From Prochlorococcus sp. AG-355-P07 (GTDB taxonomy: Bacteria; Cyanobacteriota; Cyanobacteriia; PCC-6307; Cyanobiaceae), in the NCBI GenBank assembly GCA_003280575.1, contig QCEN01000011.1, positions 1-56,892 on the forward strand: 56,892 nucleotides of DNA. The letters are read 5' to 3'. A program made the translations under genes and the position numbers. Each line of letters opens with the position of its first letter. Within the stretch, counting starts at the first letter, position 1. Below, piece after piece: positions 9,410 to 19,540 of the stretch. The notes under the pieces were generated by a model. The model was not told where the DNA came from and ran no database searches. It saw nothing but the letters and a program-made list of their open reading frames with translations.

Positions 9410-10833
9410 GCATAAAGTGATTTAAATAATCTTTGTTGTATGTTGTGATTGACAATAGGGCTTGAATAATTATTTTTTTCTAAATTAGATATTTCTCCGT
9501 TTAATAATTCTGAATTTGACACTTTAGATAATTCAGGAATCCAATATTTTATATATTTGCAAATAGGATCAAATTTTTTTGATTGGGTGTATGGATTAAA
9601 AATTCTAAGTGGTTTTGGATCCATACCGCTACTGGCGCTCCACTGCCATCCCCCATTATTTGCAGCTAAGTCTCCATCAACCAAAGTCTCCATAAATTTT
9701 TTTTCGCCCTTTTGCCAATTGCATATAAGATCTTTTACCAGAAATGAAGCGACTATCATCCTACATCTGTTATGCATCCAGCCAGTATTATTTAGTTGAC
9801 GCATTGCTGCATCAACTATAGGTACTCCGGTCTCTCCGTTGCTCCAATGTTGAAACCATTCATTATTGTTTTGCCATGGAAAGTGATCCCATTTTTTTCT
9901 ATATGGACCTTTCTCTAGCTCTGGGAAATGAAATAAGCAATGTTGATAAAATTCACGCCAAACAAGTTCTTTTTGCCAAGTTTCAATTGATAGGTAATTT
10001 CCTTGATTTGCAAAATCTGAATTTAAATTTAATGTGGCGTTCCAAACTTTTCTAATGCTGATGGTGCCGAATCTGAGAGATGCACTTAGAAAAGATGTCC
10101 CATCATGCGAAGGAAAATCTCTTGCAGAATTATAAGAATATATTTTTTTTTCATTAATGAAGTTTTCTAATAATGTTTCTGCAGCATTTTCTCCAGGTCT
10201 ACATGGACAAATATTCGAACCAGGGAATTTGATATTTTTGATAAATTTCTCTAGAACCGAATCAGATGAATTTATTGTCTTATCTTTGAGTTTATTATCT
10301 ATATCTTTAAATTGGAAACTAACTTTATCTTGTTCATATGAACCTAATAAATTCATTTTTGATTTAAGGTTTTTATAAAAAGGTCCAAAAACTGAATAAG
10401 GATTATTATTCCCTGAAAATATTTTTAAAGGTTCTACTAATAAGTGATCCCAAGTTTCAATAATTTGAATATTTTGTTCTTTTAAAATTTTTTTTATTTG
10501 TAAATCGCGATTAATCTCATAAGGTTCGATTGATCTATTCCAAAAAACAAATTTAGCATCTATTTTCTTTGCTAATTGAGGAATTAATAATACCGGATCT
10601 CCTTCTTCCATAACTAATCTACTACCCATTTTTTTCCAATTATTTCCTAATTCTTGAAGTGAATTTCCTAGAAACCAAGCTCTTGAATTTGCATTAAAAT
10701 CGTGTGGGTAATTTTCATCAAATATATAAGTTGAAGTAATAGCATTTGATAATGAAAATGCTTTGATTAAAGCTTGATTATCAAATATTCTTAAATCCTT
10801 TCTATGCCAAAAAAGTATTCTAGGTTTATTCAT
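9400..10833 (-). CDS. phrB: Deoxyribodipyrimidine photolyase
   Basis: This 477-residue protein is a class I photolyase. It opens with the WHRKDLRIFDNQAL antenna-domain signature and ends with the FAD-binding domain, with GWMHNRCRMIVASFL near 342-356, FMETLVDGDLAANNGGWQW near 375-393, and RIFNPYTQSKKFDP near 409-422. It repairs UV-induced cyclobutane pyrimidine dimers using blue light. Tryptophans and the aspartate of the DGDLA segment typical of the electron-transfer site are present. The ATG start overlaps the stop of the upstream NUDIX gene in an ATGA arrangement, so translation is probably coupled. Carriage of photolyase suits a surface-ocean lifestyle. A cryptochrome role cannot be excluded by sequence alone. 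Confidence 0.93.
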   Translation of the reverse strand: MNKPRILFWHRKDLRIFDNQALIKAFSLSNAITSTYIFDENYPHDFNANSRAWFLGNSLQELGNNWKKMGSRLVMEEGDPVLLIPQLAKKIDAKFVFWNRSIEPYEINRDLQIKKILKEQNIQIIETWDHLLVEPLKIFSGNNNPYSVFGPFYKNLKSKMNLLGSYEQDKVSFQFKDIDNKLKDKTINSSDSVLEKFIKNIKFPGSNICPCRPGENAAETLLENFINEKKIYSYNSARDFPSHDGTSFLSASLRFGTISIRKVWNATLNLNSDFANQGNYLSIETWQKELVWREFYQHCLFHFPELEKGPYRKKWDHFPWQNNNEWFQHWSNGETGVPIVDAAMRQLNNTGWMHNRCRMIVASFLVKDLICNWQKGEKKFMETLVDGDLAANNGGWQWSASSGMDPKPLRIFNPYTQSKKFDPICKYIKYWIPELSKVSNSELLNGEISNLEKNNYSSPIVNHNIQQRLFKSLYAQI

Positions 10834-11393
10834 AATTTATCTAAAAATTGTTTAGCTCTAAACCAAGCCGTCACTGTTTTTGCGTCAAGCATTTCATCCC
10901 CATTAGAAATAAGATTATCTAGTTCTTCTGGATCTAAAATTGTTACTTCTATATCTTCATCTAAATCCCCTTTAACTTCGGAATTGAGTTTGTTTAAATC
11001 ACGAGCTAAAAATAAATAAATTTCTTCATCTGAATAACCAGGAGCAGGGACAAGAGTTCCTAATTCATCCCATTTGTTTGCATTGAATCCAGTCTCTTCT
11101 TGTATCTCTCTTTGAATTGAATTAATAGGTGTTTCACCTATCTCTAATGTACCTGCTGGAAATTCTAATAAATACCTTGAAATAGCAAATCTATATTGCC
11201 TTAGAATAATAACTTTATTGTTTTTTGTAATAGGTACGGCTAATGCTGCCCCAGGATGCTTAATGTATCCATATTCACCTTCATGTCCATTTGGAAGCTC
11301 AATTCTACTTATTTCGAAACTAAATTTTTTTGACTTTAACTTAGATATTTTTTCTTTAAAAATGGATTTTCTTATAAGGTTTTTTTTGTCCAT
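10830..11393 (-). CDS. NUDIX hydrolase (ADP-ribose pyrophosphatase type)
   Basis: The protein is 187 residues from the ATG at 11393. An in-frame start 21 codons further upstream exists but adds a hydrophobic segment that does not look native. A textbook Nudix box is present: G-x5-E-x7-REIQEETGF near residues 91-113, with the metal-binding glutamates intact. The preceding core GHEGEYGYIKHPGAALAVPI and IILRQYR place it with the ADP-ribose pyrophosphatase subgroup, which hydrolyses ADP-ribose and related sugar nucleotides; exact substrate is inferred. Its TGA stop overlaps the photolyase ATG by four bases, and it lies 50 bases downstream of folK, so folK-nudix-phrB is a likely operon. Confidence 0.88.
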   Translation of the reverse strand: MDKKNLIRKSIFKEKISKLKSKKFSFEISRIELPNGHEGEYGYIKHPGAALAVPITKNNKVIILRQYRFAISRYLLEFPAGTLEIGETPINSIQREIQEETGFNANKWDELGTLVPAPGYSDEEIYLFLARDLNKLNSEVKGDLDEDIEVTILDPEELDNLISNGDEMLDAKTVTAWFRAKQFLDKL

Positions 11394-11443
11394 AATTATA
11401 AATAAAAATAGCCTAACAGTTATTTTTTGGTTTTGTAAATCAT

Positions 11444-12007
11444 TTATATAGACCATTTTGGAGCATCAAACTTTTTGATTTTTTGGCTTCTACTTAAGAT
11501 TTCAGATAGTGGCGTAATAACAAAATTCCGATTCATGAATCTAGGGTGAGGCAATGTTAATTCTTCATCAACCGTATGAAAATCTTCCCACCAGAGAATA
11601 TCTAAATCGAGACATCTTGATAGCCATTTCTTCCCCTTTGGCGTTTTTTCTCGTCCGAAAAATCTCTCTAACTTTTTTAGTTCTTTTAAAAGTAATTTCG
11701 CGTTTTTATTTGATGGTTTTGGAAAAGAATTACTTTTTATAAGCAATAAGGCATTTAGATAATTTGGCTGCTCATTTTCAACTCCATGAGGTAATGTCTC
11801 ATAAATTGAAGACCAAAAAAAGTTTGCATGAAATTTTATTTTCTCTTCTTTTTTCTTGTTGGCACGATCTCCCCACTCATTTATTATTTCTTCTATTTTT
11901 GGTTTGCAAATTAATAGTGACTCATGAGGGCTTCCGAATTTACTATCAATATTTGCTCCGAGGGATATACATAGTCCATTTTTGATATTAAGATTTGATA
12001 ATTCCAC
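11444..12007 (-). CDS. folK: 2-amino-4-hydroxy-6-hydroxymethyldihydropteridine pyrophosphokinase
   Basis: HPPK transfers pyrophosphate from ATP to hydroxymethyl-dihydropterin in folate synthesis. The N-terminal [17 protein letters not shown] and the catalytic [10 protein letters not shown] with downstream [18 protein letters not shown] identify the family. The two aspartates of DLDI bind magnesium. The chosen start is GTG at 12007, giving about 187 residues; a TTG four codons earlier (12019) is equally possible, as no convincing ribosome site is seen for either. Length is slightly above the E. coli enzyme because of a charged insert after residue 45. It is divergent from chlD with a very short intergenic region, so the promoters must overlap. 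Confidence 0.9.
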   Translation of the reverse strand: MELSNLNIKNGLCISLGANIDSKFGSPHESLLICKPKIEEIINEWGDRANKKKEEKIKFHANFFWSSIYETLPHGVENEQPNYLNALLLIKSNSFPKPSNKNAKLLLKELKKLERFFGREKTPKGKKWLSRCLDLDILWWEDFHTVDEELTLPHPRFMNRNFVITPLSEILSRSQKIKKFDAPKWSI

Positions 12008-12055
12008 TACATAAAACAAAGTTATTGGATAAATTCTATATCAGGCATTTTTAAA

Positions 12056-14233
12056 GTGATTTTGAACCCCGAGTTAAAAGAAAAAGGAGAAGTAAAAGAT
12101 TTAATGAAGTCGAAGGATTCTTTTAGAGCTTTCCCTTTGGCGGCAATTACAGGTCATAGTTTATTGAAATTATCTTTGCTTTTGGCAGCAGTTGATCCTA
12201 GTTTAGGAGGAGTGATTATCGCTGGCGGAAGAGGTACTGGTAAGTCAGTTTTAGCAAGGGGTTTGCATACTTTACTCCCTCCTGTAGAGGTATTAGATAT
12301 TGAATCAATACTTGAAAAGTTAACTAAAGGAAATATTAATACTACATTAAGACCTATTGGAAGGAACCTAGATCCAGATAAACCAGCGGAATGGGATATT
12401 AGTACTAATAAATTGTTAGAAGAGTTAATTGGAAGTGATTATTTGAATCAAATTGAAGAAATTCCAAAAAAAGTAAGAGAAGCTCCATTTATTCAAGTTC
12501 CCATTGGCATAACTGAAGATAGACTTGTTGGATCAATTGATGTCGCTGCCTCATTAAGTACGGGGGAACAAGTTTTTCAACCTGGAATTTTAGCAGAGGC
12601 TCATAGAGGTGTTCTTTATGTAGACGATATAAATTTATTGGATGATGGCATTGTAAATCTAATTCTTGAAGCCACAGGAAGAGAGAAAAATAATATTGAA
12701 AGAGATGGTCTAAGCCTTTCTCATCCTTGTAAATCACTTTTAATAGCAACTTATAATCCTGAGGAAGGTGCTTTAAGAGATCATGTTTTAGATCGTTTTG
12801 CCATCGTGCTTTCCGCAGATCAATCTATTGATAATGCTCAAAGAGTTGAGATTACAAAATCTGTTTTATCGCACGCAGAAAATAACATTAAATTTTCAGA
12901 AAAGTGGTCGGAAGAATCAGATAATTTATCCACTCAATTAATTTTAGCAAGGCAATGGTTAAAGGATGTCAAGATAACAAAAGAGCAAATAACCTATTTA
13001 GTGAATGAAGCTCTTAGAGGAGGAGTAGAAGGGCATAGGTCAGAATTATTTGCAGTAAAAGTAGCAAAGGCTAATGCAGCTCTTCGAGGCGATGAGAATG
13101 TAAATTCTGAAGATCTAAAAGTCGCAGTTAGGTTAGTTATTCTCCCACGAGCAATGCAAATACCTCCAGAAGATGATGATATTCAACCCCCACCTCCAGA
13201 GGAACAGAGTCCCCCTCCTCCACCTCAATCAAATAATGAAGAGTCTGAACCTGAGGGTAATGAAAATGATAATGAGCAAGACCAAGAACAAGAAGAAGAT
13301 AATTCTAATGGAGAGGAAGAATCTACTCCCGAAATACCTGAAGAATTCATTTTAGATCCTGAGGCATGTATGGTTGATGCTGATTTATTGCTTTTTTCAT
13401 CAGCTAAAGCAAAAGCAGGAAATAGTGGAAGTAGATCAGTCATATTTAGTGACAGTAGGGGAAGGTATGTGAAACCTATTATTCCGAGAGGTAAAGTAAA
13501 AAGAATTGCGGTAGATGCTACGCTTCGTGCTGCTGCTCCTTATCAAAAATCGAGAAGATTAAAGAATCCTAATAAATCAATAGTTATAGAAGAGAACGAT
13601 TTTAGGGCAAAGCTTCTTCAAAAAAAGGCGGGCGCTTTGGTCATTTTTCTTGTTGATGCAAGTGGGTCTATGGCGCTTAATAGAATGCAAAGTGCCAAAG
13701 GTGCTGTAATAAGACTTTTAACAGAGGCATATGAGAATAGAGATGAAGTAGCTCTTATTCCCTTTAGAGGTAATCAGGCCGAAGTGCTTTTGCCTCCAAC
13801 AAGATCAATAACCTCAGCAAAAAGAAGATTAGAAACAATGCCTTGTGGTGGAGGATCGCCTTTGGCCCATGGACTAACACAATCAGCAAAAGTAGCAAAA
13901 AATGCTCTTTCAACAGGAGATATAGGTCAAGTTATTGTTGTGGGGATCACTGATGGCCGAGGAAATGTACCATTAGGATTATCTCTAGGACAAAATGAGG
14001 TTGAAGATAACGCAAATGAAAATGTCAATTTAAAACAGGAGGTTCTTGATATCGCTGCAAAATATCCCATGCTTGGTATAAAACTCTTAGTAATTGATAC
14101 AGAGAGAAAATTTATAGCAAGTGGATTTGGTAAAGAATTAGCAGAGGCTGCTCAAGGGAAATACGTCCAATTGCCAAAAGCTACAGATAAAGCAATCGCT
14201 GCTATGGCTTTAAATGCTATCAATGAATTCTAA
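12056..14233 (+). CDS. chlD: Magnesium chelatase subunit D
   Basis: ChlD, with ChlI and ChlH, inserts Mg2+ into protoporphyrin IX, the first committed step of chlorophyll synthesis. The N-terminal AAA+ domain (to about residue 360) has a Walker A-like GGRGTGKS near 58-65 and [12 protein letters not shown] near 190. A linker near 377-440 is rich in proline, glutamate and asparagine ([14 protein letters not shown] then acidic). The C-terminal von Willebrand A domain has the MIDAS motif DASGSM near 537. From GTG 12056 the protein is 725 residues; an ATG at 12104 would give 709 and is a good alternative, since conservation begins just after it. It converges on the MCE gene with seven bases between stops. 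Confidence 0.95.
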   Translation: MILNPELKEKGEVKDLMKSKDSFRAFPLAAITGHSLLKLSLLLAAVDPSLGGVIIAGGRGTGKSVLARGLHTLLPPVEVLDIESILEKLTKGNINTTLRPIGRNLDPDKPAEWDISTNKLLEELIGSDYLNQIEEIPKKVREAPFIQVPIGITEDRLVGSIDVAASLSTGEQVFQPGILAEAHRGVLYVDDINLLDDGIVNLILEATGREKNNIERDGLSLSHPCKSLLIATYNPEEGALRDHVLDRFAIVLSADQSIDNAQRVEITKSVLSHAENNIKFSEKWSEESDNLSTQLILARQWLKDVKITKEQITYLVNEALRGGVEGHRSELFAVKVAKANAALRGDENVNSEDLKVAVRLVILPRAMQIPPEDDDIQPPPPEEQSPPPPPQSNNEESEPEGNENDNEQDQEQEEDNSNGEEESTPEIPEEFILDPEACMVDADLLLFSSAKAKAGNSGSRSVIFSDSRGRYVKPIIPRGKVKRIAVDATLRAAAPYQKSRRLKNPNKSIVIEENDFRAKLLQKKAGALVIFLVDASGSMALNRMQSAKGAVIRLLTEAYENRDEVALIPFRGNQAEVLLPPTRSITSAKRRLETMPCGGGSPLAHGLTQSAKVAKNALSTGDIGQVIVVGITDGRGNVPLGLSLGQNEVEDNANENVNLKQEVLDIAAKYPMLGIKLLVIDTERKFIASGFGKELAEAAQGKYVQLPKATDKAIAAMALNAINEF

Positions 14234-14240
14234 ATATTTC

Positions 14241-15086
14241 TTATGGATAAATTTCGTTAAGGAATTTTGATAGTCCAATCGTTAAATCTCTTAAAGATTT
14301 AGTTAATTCTTTATCTTGTGTTAATTTTTCAAAATCATCACTCATATCATCTACTTTGGTTGATATGGATCTAGCAGCATTAATTGTCAATTTAATGTCA
14401 TTAAGTGTTTCTTTATCATTAACAGTAGACAAAATGTTATTTAACTGATTTGCAGCAATTGTAATTTCTTTTATTAGAGGTTCAACTCTTTTTAGTTCTT
14501 GTTTCGATAAAAAAATTAATTCATCAAGATTTTCTTGTGTTCTGTCAAATTGGTCCATTGAGTTAACGATGTTTTCAATTAAGTTTTCTTGATTTGATTC
14601 TTTTAAAAGTTGACTTATTTTATTAGCTATATTTGAGAGACTTGATAGTTGTTTCCCGGTTATAGTGTCTCCCTGACAAATAATTAATTTGGTATCGCAA
14701 TTTTCGGATGTTGGTTTTTCTATATTATTAGGTAGTGATTTTTCGCTAGTTTCTAAAGCGACTTGCACATCTCCTCCAAGGAAAGAATTAGTTACTACTC
14801 TCGCAAATGTTGGCCTAGGAAGAATAATATCTGGATTGTTTAAAACTATTTTTGCTTTAATTGATTCATTTGTGAATGAAATATCTTCAATTGATCCAAC
14901 TAAAATTCCTCTGTAAGTAACTGCAGACTTTTTTGATAAACCGCTCGCGTTATTAAATTCAGCAAAAAGGTGCCAACTTTTGGAGGATAACCTTAATCCT
15001 CTTAGCCAAAAAGAAAAAAAAGTGAATATTAATATTCCTCCTAATAAGGAAAAACCAACTATTGAATCTCGTAAGCTTCTACGCAT
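14241..15086 (-). CDS. MCE/MlaD-family lipid transport protein
   Basis: This 281-residue protein starts with a membrane anchor (about residues 9-29, FSLLGGILIFTFFSFWL) followed by an MlaD/MCE domain near 36-115, with the characteristic FNNASGLSKKSAVTYRGILVGSI. The remaining half is a long helical region (about 150-275) suited to a coiled coil. MCE proteins form hexameric rings that bind and move lipids across the envelope together with an ABC ATPase and a permease. The ATPase gene lies directly upstream, five bases away, on the same strand. In cyanobacteria and plastids the equivalent is the TGD2 part of the TGD lipid importer; that role is inferred. No permease gene is adjacent. Confidence 0.85.
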   Translation of the reverse strand: MRRSLRDSIVGFSLLGGILIFTFFSFWLRGLRLSSKSWHLFAEFNNASGLSKKSAVTYRGILVGSIEDISFTNESIKAKIVLNNPDIILPRPTFARVVTNSFLGGDVQVALETSEKSLPNNIEKPTSENCDTKLIICQGDTITGKQLSSLSNIANKISQLLKESNQENLIENIVNSMDQFDRTQENLDELIFLSKQELKRVEPLIKEITIAANQLNNILSTVNDKETLNDIKLTINAARSISTKVDDMSDDFEKLTQDKELTKSLRDLTIGLSKFLNEIYP

Positions 15087-15091
15087 AATTT

Positions 15092-15877
15092 TTAAATGTC
15101 TTTGGGTTGCATTGGACCATCAAGTTTCCCATGCCTAAATTGAAATACATAAGGATCACTACTCTTTTTGAATTCATCAATTGAACCTGCCCATCTAAAT
15201 TTCCCCCCGTAAAGCATTAAAACTTTATCTGAAGTCCTTTCTATAGTACTAAGAACATGGCTAACCACAATAGATGATCCGTTGGCTTTATTATTTGTCT
15301 TATTAATTAAATCTTCAATTCTTGATGAGGCTATTGGATCTAGCCCTGCTGTTGGTTCATCAAAAAGTAATAAAGGCTTAGTATTTGAATTAAGTGTTTG
15401 ATCAGTAATTAAAGCTCTAGCAAGACTCACCCTTTTTTGCATTCCTCCGCTTAATTCATTTGGAAGTTTGTTCTCAACATTAAATAATCCAACCTCAGCT
15501 AAACATTCACTTACTATTTCATGAATAAATTTTTTAGTTAGGTTTTTGTTTTTCTTAAGTAGAAAACCCACATTTTCTTCTACAGTTAAAGATCCTAACA
15601 ATGCTGGGTTTTGAAAAACTAGTCTTACATCAGGAGGATTATTTTGATCTAGTCTCAAATATTTTTGTTTTTCACCAAAAATCCTTAATTCCCCTTTGGT
15701 AGGCAAAATCAGGCCAGCTAATATTTTTAGAATTGTTGATTTACCAGAACCTGAAGGCCCAACTATAGCTAATTTCTCTCCTTCATCAAGTTCAAAATTT
15801 AGGTTATCAAGCACATTGACTTTCCCCCAGCTTATTGAGAGATTTGTTGTTTTAACTGCATGCTTTGATTTTTTCAA
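15092..15877 (-). CDS. ABC transporter ATPase (MlaF/TGD3-like)
   Basis: This 261-residue ATPase has a Walker A GPSGSGKST near 38-46, a Q-loop VFQNPALLGSL near 85-95, the signature LSGGMQKRVSLARAL near 140-154, and a Walker B LLLFDEPTAGLDP near 168-180, followed by a conserved switch histidine in VVSHVLS. The SGGMQKR form of the signature and the pairing with an MCE gene five bases downstream point to the MlaF/TGD3 subgroup that powers phospholipid transport. The start appears to be TTG at 15877. A permease partner must be encoded elsewhere. It is divergent from the YvcK-like gene with about 134 bases between them. Confidence 0.88.
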   Translation of the reverse strand: MKKSKHAVKTTNLSISWGKVNVLDNLNFELDEGEKLAIVGPSGSGKSTILKILAGLILPTKGELRIFGEKQKYLRLDQNNPPDVRLVFQNPALLGSLTVEENVGFLLKKNKNLTKKFIHEIVSECLAEVGLFNVENKLPNELSGGMQKRVSLARALITDQTLNSNTKPLLLFDEPTAGLDPIASSRIEDLINKTNNKANGSSIVVSHVLSTIERTSDKVLMLYGGKFRWAGSIDEFKKSSDPYVFQFRHGKLDGPMQPKDI

Positions 15878-15955
15878 AATCTATAAAAAGAAAACTGATC
15901 TTCTATTACATATTGCCTATTTTTGGAAATAAAAAAAGGATGTATGAATTTGATT

Positions 15956-15961
15956 TATAAT
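15956..15961 (+). promoter_or_regulatory. Candidate -10 element upstream of the YvcK-like gene
   Basis: An exact TATAAT lies 51 bases before the ATG at 16012, in the divergent spacer after the ABC ATPase gene. No good -35 hexamer is visible 16-18 bases upstream, which is common in cyanobacterial promoters. In so AT-rich a spacer a chance match is quite possible. Confidence 0.3.
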
Positions 15962-16011
15962 GAATACTATGAAGTTTTTTAAAATTGAGAAAAATAATTT
16001 AAGAGGGTTTA

Positions 16012-17397
16012 ATGAATAAGCGTAAAAAAAGAGTTAGAAGATATTATAAAAATCTTAAAAAATCTAATTTTGTCTTTTTAAACAAAATTATAAGAATTTT
16101 AAGTTGGCTTTTGCCAGGACTAGTCATTAAAAGATGGATGGTTACATCTGCAATAGGATTTTTAACTACATTATTAGGCCTTGCAATTTGGACAAATTTA
16201 AGGCCACTCTATTGGCTTATTGAAATATTTTTTTGGTTAATGGCAGGTTTAACTAGTATCTTGCCGGTTTCATTATTGGGACCTTTAATTTTTGTTATAG
16301 GACTTTTATTAATAGGGATTGGACAAAATAGAAGTATTAATTCTATTCAAAAAGCGCTTGTTCCCGAAAAAAATACATTTTTGGTTGATGCATTACGCGT
16401 TAAGAGTAAATTAAATAGAGGTCCTAATATTGTCGCAATTGGTGGAGGAACAGGATTATCTACCTTATTAAAAGGCTTAAAAAATTACAGCAGTAACATT
16501 ACTGCAATCGTAACTGTATCCGATGATGGTGGAAGTAGTGGAATTCTTAGAAAACAATTAGGAGTCCAACCTCCTGGAGATATTAGAAATTGTTTGGCTG
16601 CATTATCGAACGAAGAACCTATCTTAACTAGATTATTTCAGTATAGATTTTCAGGAGGAAGTGGCTTAGACGGTCATAGCTTTGGAAATCTATTTTTGTC
16701 AGCTTTAACCACAATCACAGGTAGTTTAGAAAAAGCAGTTCAAGCTTCTAGTAAAGTTTTGGCGGTACAAGGTCAAGTTTTGCCGGCAACAAATATTGAT
16801 GTTATGTTGTGGGCCGAATTAGAGGATGGTGAAAAAATTTTTGGCGAAAGCAAGATCAGTAAATCTAGAAAATTAATTTCAAGGATTGGTTACCTTCCAG
16901 AAAATCCTCCAGCTCTCTCAAGTGCTTTAGAATCTATAAGAGAGGCTGATTTGATCGTACTTGGACCAGGTAGTCTTTATACATCTTTATTACCTAATTT
17001 GTTAGTACCAGAGATAGTGGATGCTTTATTGCAAAGTAATGCTCCCAAAATTTATATAAGTAATTTGATGACTCAACCTGGGGAAACAGATGGACTTGAT
17101 GTTTATCAACATATCAAATCAATAGAAAAGCAATTATCAAATTTTGGAGTTAACACTAGAATTTTTAACGCAATCTTATCTCAGGTCCAATTTGAAAAGT
17201 CTCCATTAGTAGACTATTACGAAACTAGAGGGGCAGAACCTGTCAAATGTAATAAGGAAAAATTATTATCTGAAGGTTATTATGTTTTAGAGGCACCATT
17301 ATATTCAAGAAGAATAACTCCAACTCTTAGACATGATCCGAGAAGGCTTGCGAGGGCAGTAATGTTTGTATACCGCAAATTAAAGAAATTAAACTAA
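16012..17397 (+). CDS. YvcK/CofD-like protein with N-terminal membrane segments
   Basis: This 461-residue protein carries a YvcK (gluconeogenesis factor) domain from about residue 138, with [43 protein letters not shown] and [12 protein letters not shown], the nucleotide- and substrate-binding segments of the CofD-like fold. YvcK proteins bind UDP-sugars and influence cell-wall synthesis and carbon metabolism in Bacillus and relatives; the cyanobacterial function is inferred. Before the domain are a basic N-terminus and two or three hydrophobic stretches (about 44-65 and 70-105), so the protein is probably membrane-anchored. The gene overlaps the end of convergent ndhJ by four bases. Confidence 0.85.
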   Translation: MNKRKKRVRRYYKNLKKSNFVFLNKIIRILSWLLPGLVIKRWMVTSAIGFLTTLLGLAIWTNLRPLYWLIEIFFWLMAGLTSILPVSLLGPLIFVIGLLLIGIGQNRSINSIQKALVPEKNTFLVDALRVKSKLNRGPNIVAIGGGTGLSTLLKGLKNYSSNITAIVTVSDDGGSSGILRKQLGVQPPGDIRNCLAALSNEEPILTRLFQYRFSGGSGLDGHSFGNLFLSALTTITGSLEKAVQASSKVLAVQGQVLPATNIDVMLWAELEDGEKIFGESKISKSRKLISRIGYLPENPPALSSALESIREADLIVLGPGSLYTSLLPNLLVPEIVDALLQSNAPKIYISNLMTQPGETDGLDVYQHIKSIEKQLSNFGVNTRIFNAILSQVQFEKSPLVDYYETRGAEPVKCNKEKLLSEGYYVLEAPLYSRRITPTLRHDPRRLARAVMFVYRKLKKLN

Positions 17398-17924
17398 TAA
17401 GCATCTTGAAGTTCATAGAAGTCTGGCTGAATATAGTCTTTTCTTAATGGCCAACCTCTCCAGTCTTCAGGCATTAAAAGTCTCTTAGGATTGGGATGGT
17501 CAATAAAATTTATTCCATACATATCGTATGTTTCTCTTTCTTGCCAATCACTTCCTCTAAAAATTTTATATAAACTAGGAACTGATAAATCAGAATCTCT
17601 TTTTAAGAAAACTTTTAATCTGACTTCTTGAATTTGTTCGATTTTTTGTAAATCATCGACAGTTATAAAATGATAAAAACTAACAAGATTTTTGCCTGGT
17701 CCTTCATCATATCCTCCTTGGCATTGGAGATAGTTGAAACCGTAATTCCTCAAAGCAGATACTGCTTCATATAATTTGTTTGGTTCCACAGAAATGTTTT
17801 CAATACCTATGTGATCATCAGATAAAGATTGATTTGGAATTCCATCTTTAGATAAAGATTGGCTTATAAAACCTTCTTTTTCTATTGAAGTATCTGAGGA
17901 TTTGGCTAAACCGTCTTTTTCCAT
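17394..17924 (-). CDS. ndhJ: NDH-1 subunit J
   Basis: NdhJ is the 30-kDa-type subunit of the hydrophilic arm of the thylakoid NDH-1 complex, which works in respiration and cyclic electron flow. The conserved segment near residues 128-145 ([19 protein letters not shown]) and [16 protein letters not shown] near 150-165 are diagnostic. The first 44 residues are not part of the conserved fold and hold a loose decapeptide repeat ([20 protein letters not shown], then SDDHIG). The ATG shares its A with the TAA of ndhK (TAATG), so translation is coupled. The gene is last in ndhC-ndhK-ndhJ, the standard cyanobacterial order, and overlaps the convergent YvcK-like gene by four bases. Confidence 0.95.
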   Translation of the reverse strand: MEKDGLAKSSDTSIEKEGFISQSLSKDGIPNQSLSDDHIGIENISVEPNKLYEAVSALRNYGFNYLQCQGGYDEGPGKNLVSFYHFITVDDLQKIEQIQEVRLKVFLKRDSDLSVPSLYKIFRGSDWQERETYDMYGINFIDHPNPKRLLMPEDWRGWPLRKDYIQPDFYELQDAY

Positions 17925-18658
17925 TAATCTTCTACAGAATTAATAATTTCAGTTTTTTCAGTTTTTTCAGGTAATTCAGTAATTTTTTCTTTTTTGGAGG
18001 AAGGAATAACTTTAGCTGAAGTTTTGTTTAGATATTCACCTGTATTTTCTGAGAAAACAAGATTCATTTCGTGATCAGTGGTTATATATCTGTGAGTTTG
18101 CTCCGTTTTTGTTCGCTCTAAAAACGATTCATTACCAACTTTTTTTCTTAATTTAATTACAGCATCAAAAATTGCTTCCGGTCTTGGTGGGCATCCTGGA
18201 AGATATAAATCAACTGGTATCAATTTATCAACGCCTCTTACAGCAGTTGTAGAATCTGCGCTGAACATTCCCCCTGTGATGGTGCAAGCACCCATGGCAA
18301 TTACATATTTTGGTTCAGGCATTTGTTCATAAAGCCTTACTAGGGCTGGAGCCATCTTCATGGTTACTGTTCCTGCAACTATTAACAAATCTGCTTGCCT
18401 TGGCGAACTTCTAGGTACTAATCCAAATCTATCAAAATCAAATCTAGATCCGATTAAGGCAGCAAATTCTATAAAACAACAAGCTGTTCCATACAAGAGA
18501 GGCCATAGGCTACTTAGTCTGGCCCAATTATGAAGATCATCTAAGCTTGTTAATATAATGTTTTCGCTTAAATCTGTAGTAACTTGTGGTGCACCAAGAG
18601 GATTGCAAGTTCCTTCTCGGATTTCTCTTATTGCTTTTGGCGATAATTGTGGATTCAA
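17924..18658 (-). CDS. ndhK: NDH-1 subunit K (PSST-type iron-sulfur protein)
   Basis: This 244-residue subunit carries the terminal 4Fe-4S cluster (N2) of the NDH-1 complex. Cluster cysteines are visible as the adjacent pair in [11 protein letters not shown] near 58-68, one in GACTITGG near 127, and one in [11 protein letters not shown] near 157. The flanking [20 protein letters not shown] is typical. The C-terminal 40 residues are lysine- and glutamate-rich ([14 protein letters not shown]) and variable between species. The start appears to be TTG at 18658, four bases after the ndhC stop; ndhC, ndhK and ndhJ form one tight operon. Confidence 0.95.
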   Translation of the reverse strand: MNPQLSPKAIREIREGTCNPLGAPQVTTDLSENIILTSLDDLHNWARLSSLWPLLYGTACCFIEFAALIGSRFDFDRFGLVPRSSPRQADLLIVAGTVTMKMAPALVRLYEQMPEPKYVIAMGACTITGGMFSADSTTAVRGVDKLIPVDLYLPGCPPRPEAIFDAVIKLRKKVGNESFLERTKTEQTHRYITTDHEMNLVFSENTGEYLNKTSAKVIPSSKKEKITELPEKTEKTEIINSVED

Positions 18659-18662
18659 TTTT

Positions 18663-19025
18663 TTAACTCCATTCTAAAGCACCTTTTCTCCATGCGTATG
18701 CCAAGGCAATAACAAGTATTGCAATGAAAATTAAAGCCTCAATAAAAGCTAATAAGCCTAATCTATTGAAGGCAACAGCCCAAGGATAAAGGAATACTGT
18801 CTCTACATCAAATATAACGAAAACCAAGGCAAACATGTAATAACGAATATTAAATTGAATCCATGCTCCTCCTATAGGCTCCATTCCAGATTCGTATGTA
18901 AGTTTTCTTTCACCTGTTCTTCCTTTTGGGGCAACGATGAGATTAGTAACTAGAGCTAATACTGGAACGGCTGCGGCAATTAGAAGGAAACCTAAAAAAT
19001 ATTCATAGCCTGTTAATAAAAACAT
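18663..19025 (-). CDS. ndhC: NDH-1 subunit C
   Basis: This 120-residue membrane subunit corresponds to bacterial NuoA. Three hydrophobic helices are seen near residues 6-28, 65-85 and 90-112. Conserved family segments are [23 protein letters not shown] (glutamate and glycines near 43-60, here given by its key residues E44, G46, E48) and [15 protein letters not shown] near 69-83. It anchors the hydrophilic arm at the quinone site. It is the first gene of ndhC-K-J. The 77-base spacer to divergent rubredoxin contains two perfect dyads that could be operators for one or both directions. Confidence 0.95.
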   Translation of the reverse strand: MFLLTGYEYFLGFLLIAAAVPVLALVTNLIVAPKGRTGERKLTYESGMEPIGGAWIQFNIRYYMFALVFVIFDVETVFLYPWAVAFNRLGLLAFIEALIFIAILVIALAYAWRKGALEWS

Positions 19026-19102
19026 CTTAAAAAATTAATTTTGAATAAAAGTCGCTTAATTAAGCAAAATCTTTTAAAGTTCTTAAAGAACAATAATAAA
19101 CC

Positions 19103-19531
19103 GTGAGTGAAAACATTCAACCAGCATCTGAGGAAAACAAAATTGTTGAAGACTCTGAGAAAGAGAAACTTTCTGAAAACTCCTCAGGCGTAAATGTTGA
19201 ACAACCTATACTTAATCTAGAACAAAATAGATTCGAATGTAGAAGTTGTGGATATATTTATGATCCGTCTGAAGGAAATAAAAAATTAAACATACCTAAA
19301 AATACGCCTTTTTCAGAGTTGGATGGGAATACTTTTGCTTGCCCTGTTTGTCGAGCCGGTAAAAATTTTTATAAAGATATTGGATCTAGAGCAAAACCTA
19401 GTGGATTTGAAGAGAATTTAGTTTATGGATTTGGATTTAATAGTTTACCTCCTGGACAAAAAAATATATTGATTTTTGGAGGGTTGGCGTTTGCTGCTGC
19501 AATGTTCCTTTCTTTGTACTCTTTGCATTAA
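19103..19531 (+). CDS. rub: Membrane-anchored rubredoxin
   Basis: This 142-residue protein has a charged, low-complexity N-terminus (about 1-45), a rubredoxin domain with FECRSCGYIYDP near 48-59 and ACPVCRAGK near 83-91 (two CxxC pairs binding one iron), and a single C-terminal transmembrane helix near 118-138. Cyanobacterial and chloroplast rubredoxins of this design (RubA) are needed for photosystem assembly, and this placement directly before ycf48 and psbEFLJ is the conserved arrangement. The start is GTG at 19103. A perfect 13-base dyad ends 11 bases before it. It lies nine bases upstream of ycf48 and is probably co-transcribed. Confidence 0.93.
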   Translation: MSENIQPASEENKIVEDSEKEKLSENSSGVNVEQPILNLEQNRFECRSCGYIYDPSEGNKKLNIPKNTPFSELDGNTFACPVCRAGKNFYKDIGSRAKPSGFEENLVYGFGFNSLPPGQKNILIFGGLAFAAAMFLSLYSLH

Positions 19532-19540
19532 TATAATTAA

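Noticed and set aside
13173-13443. Extra frames, on both strands, across the chlD linker
   Set aside because: They are by-products of the low-complexity proline- and glutamate-rich linker in the intact chlD gene.
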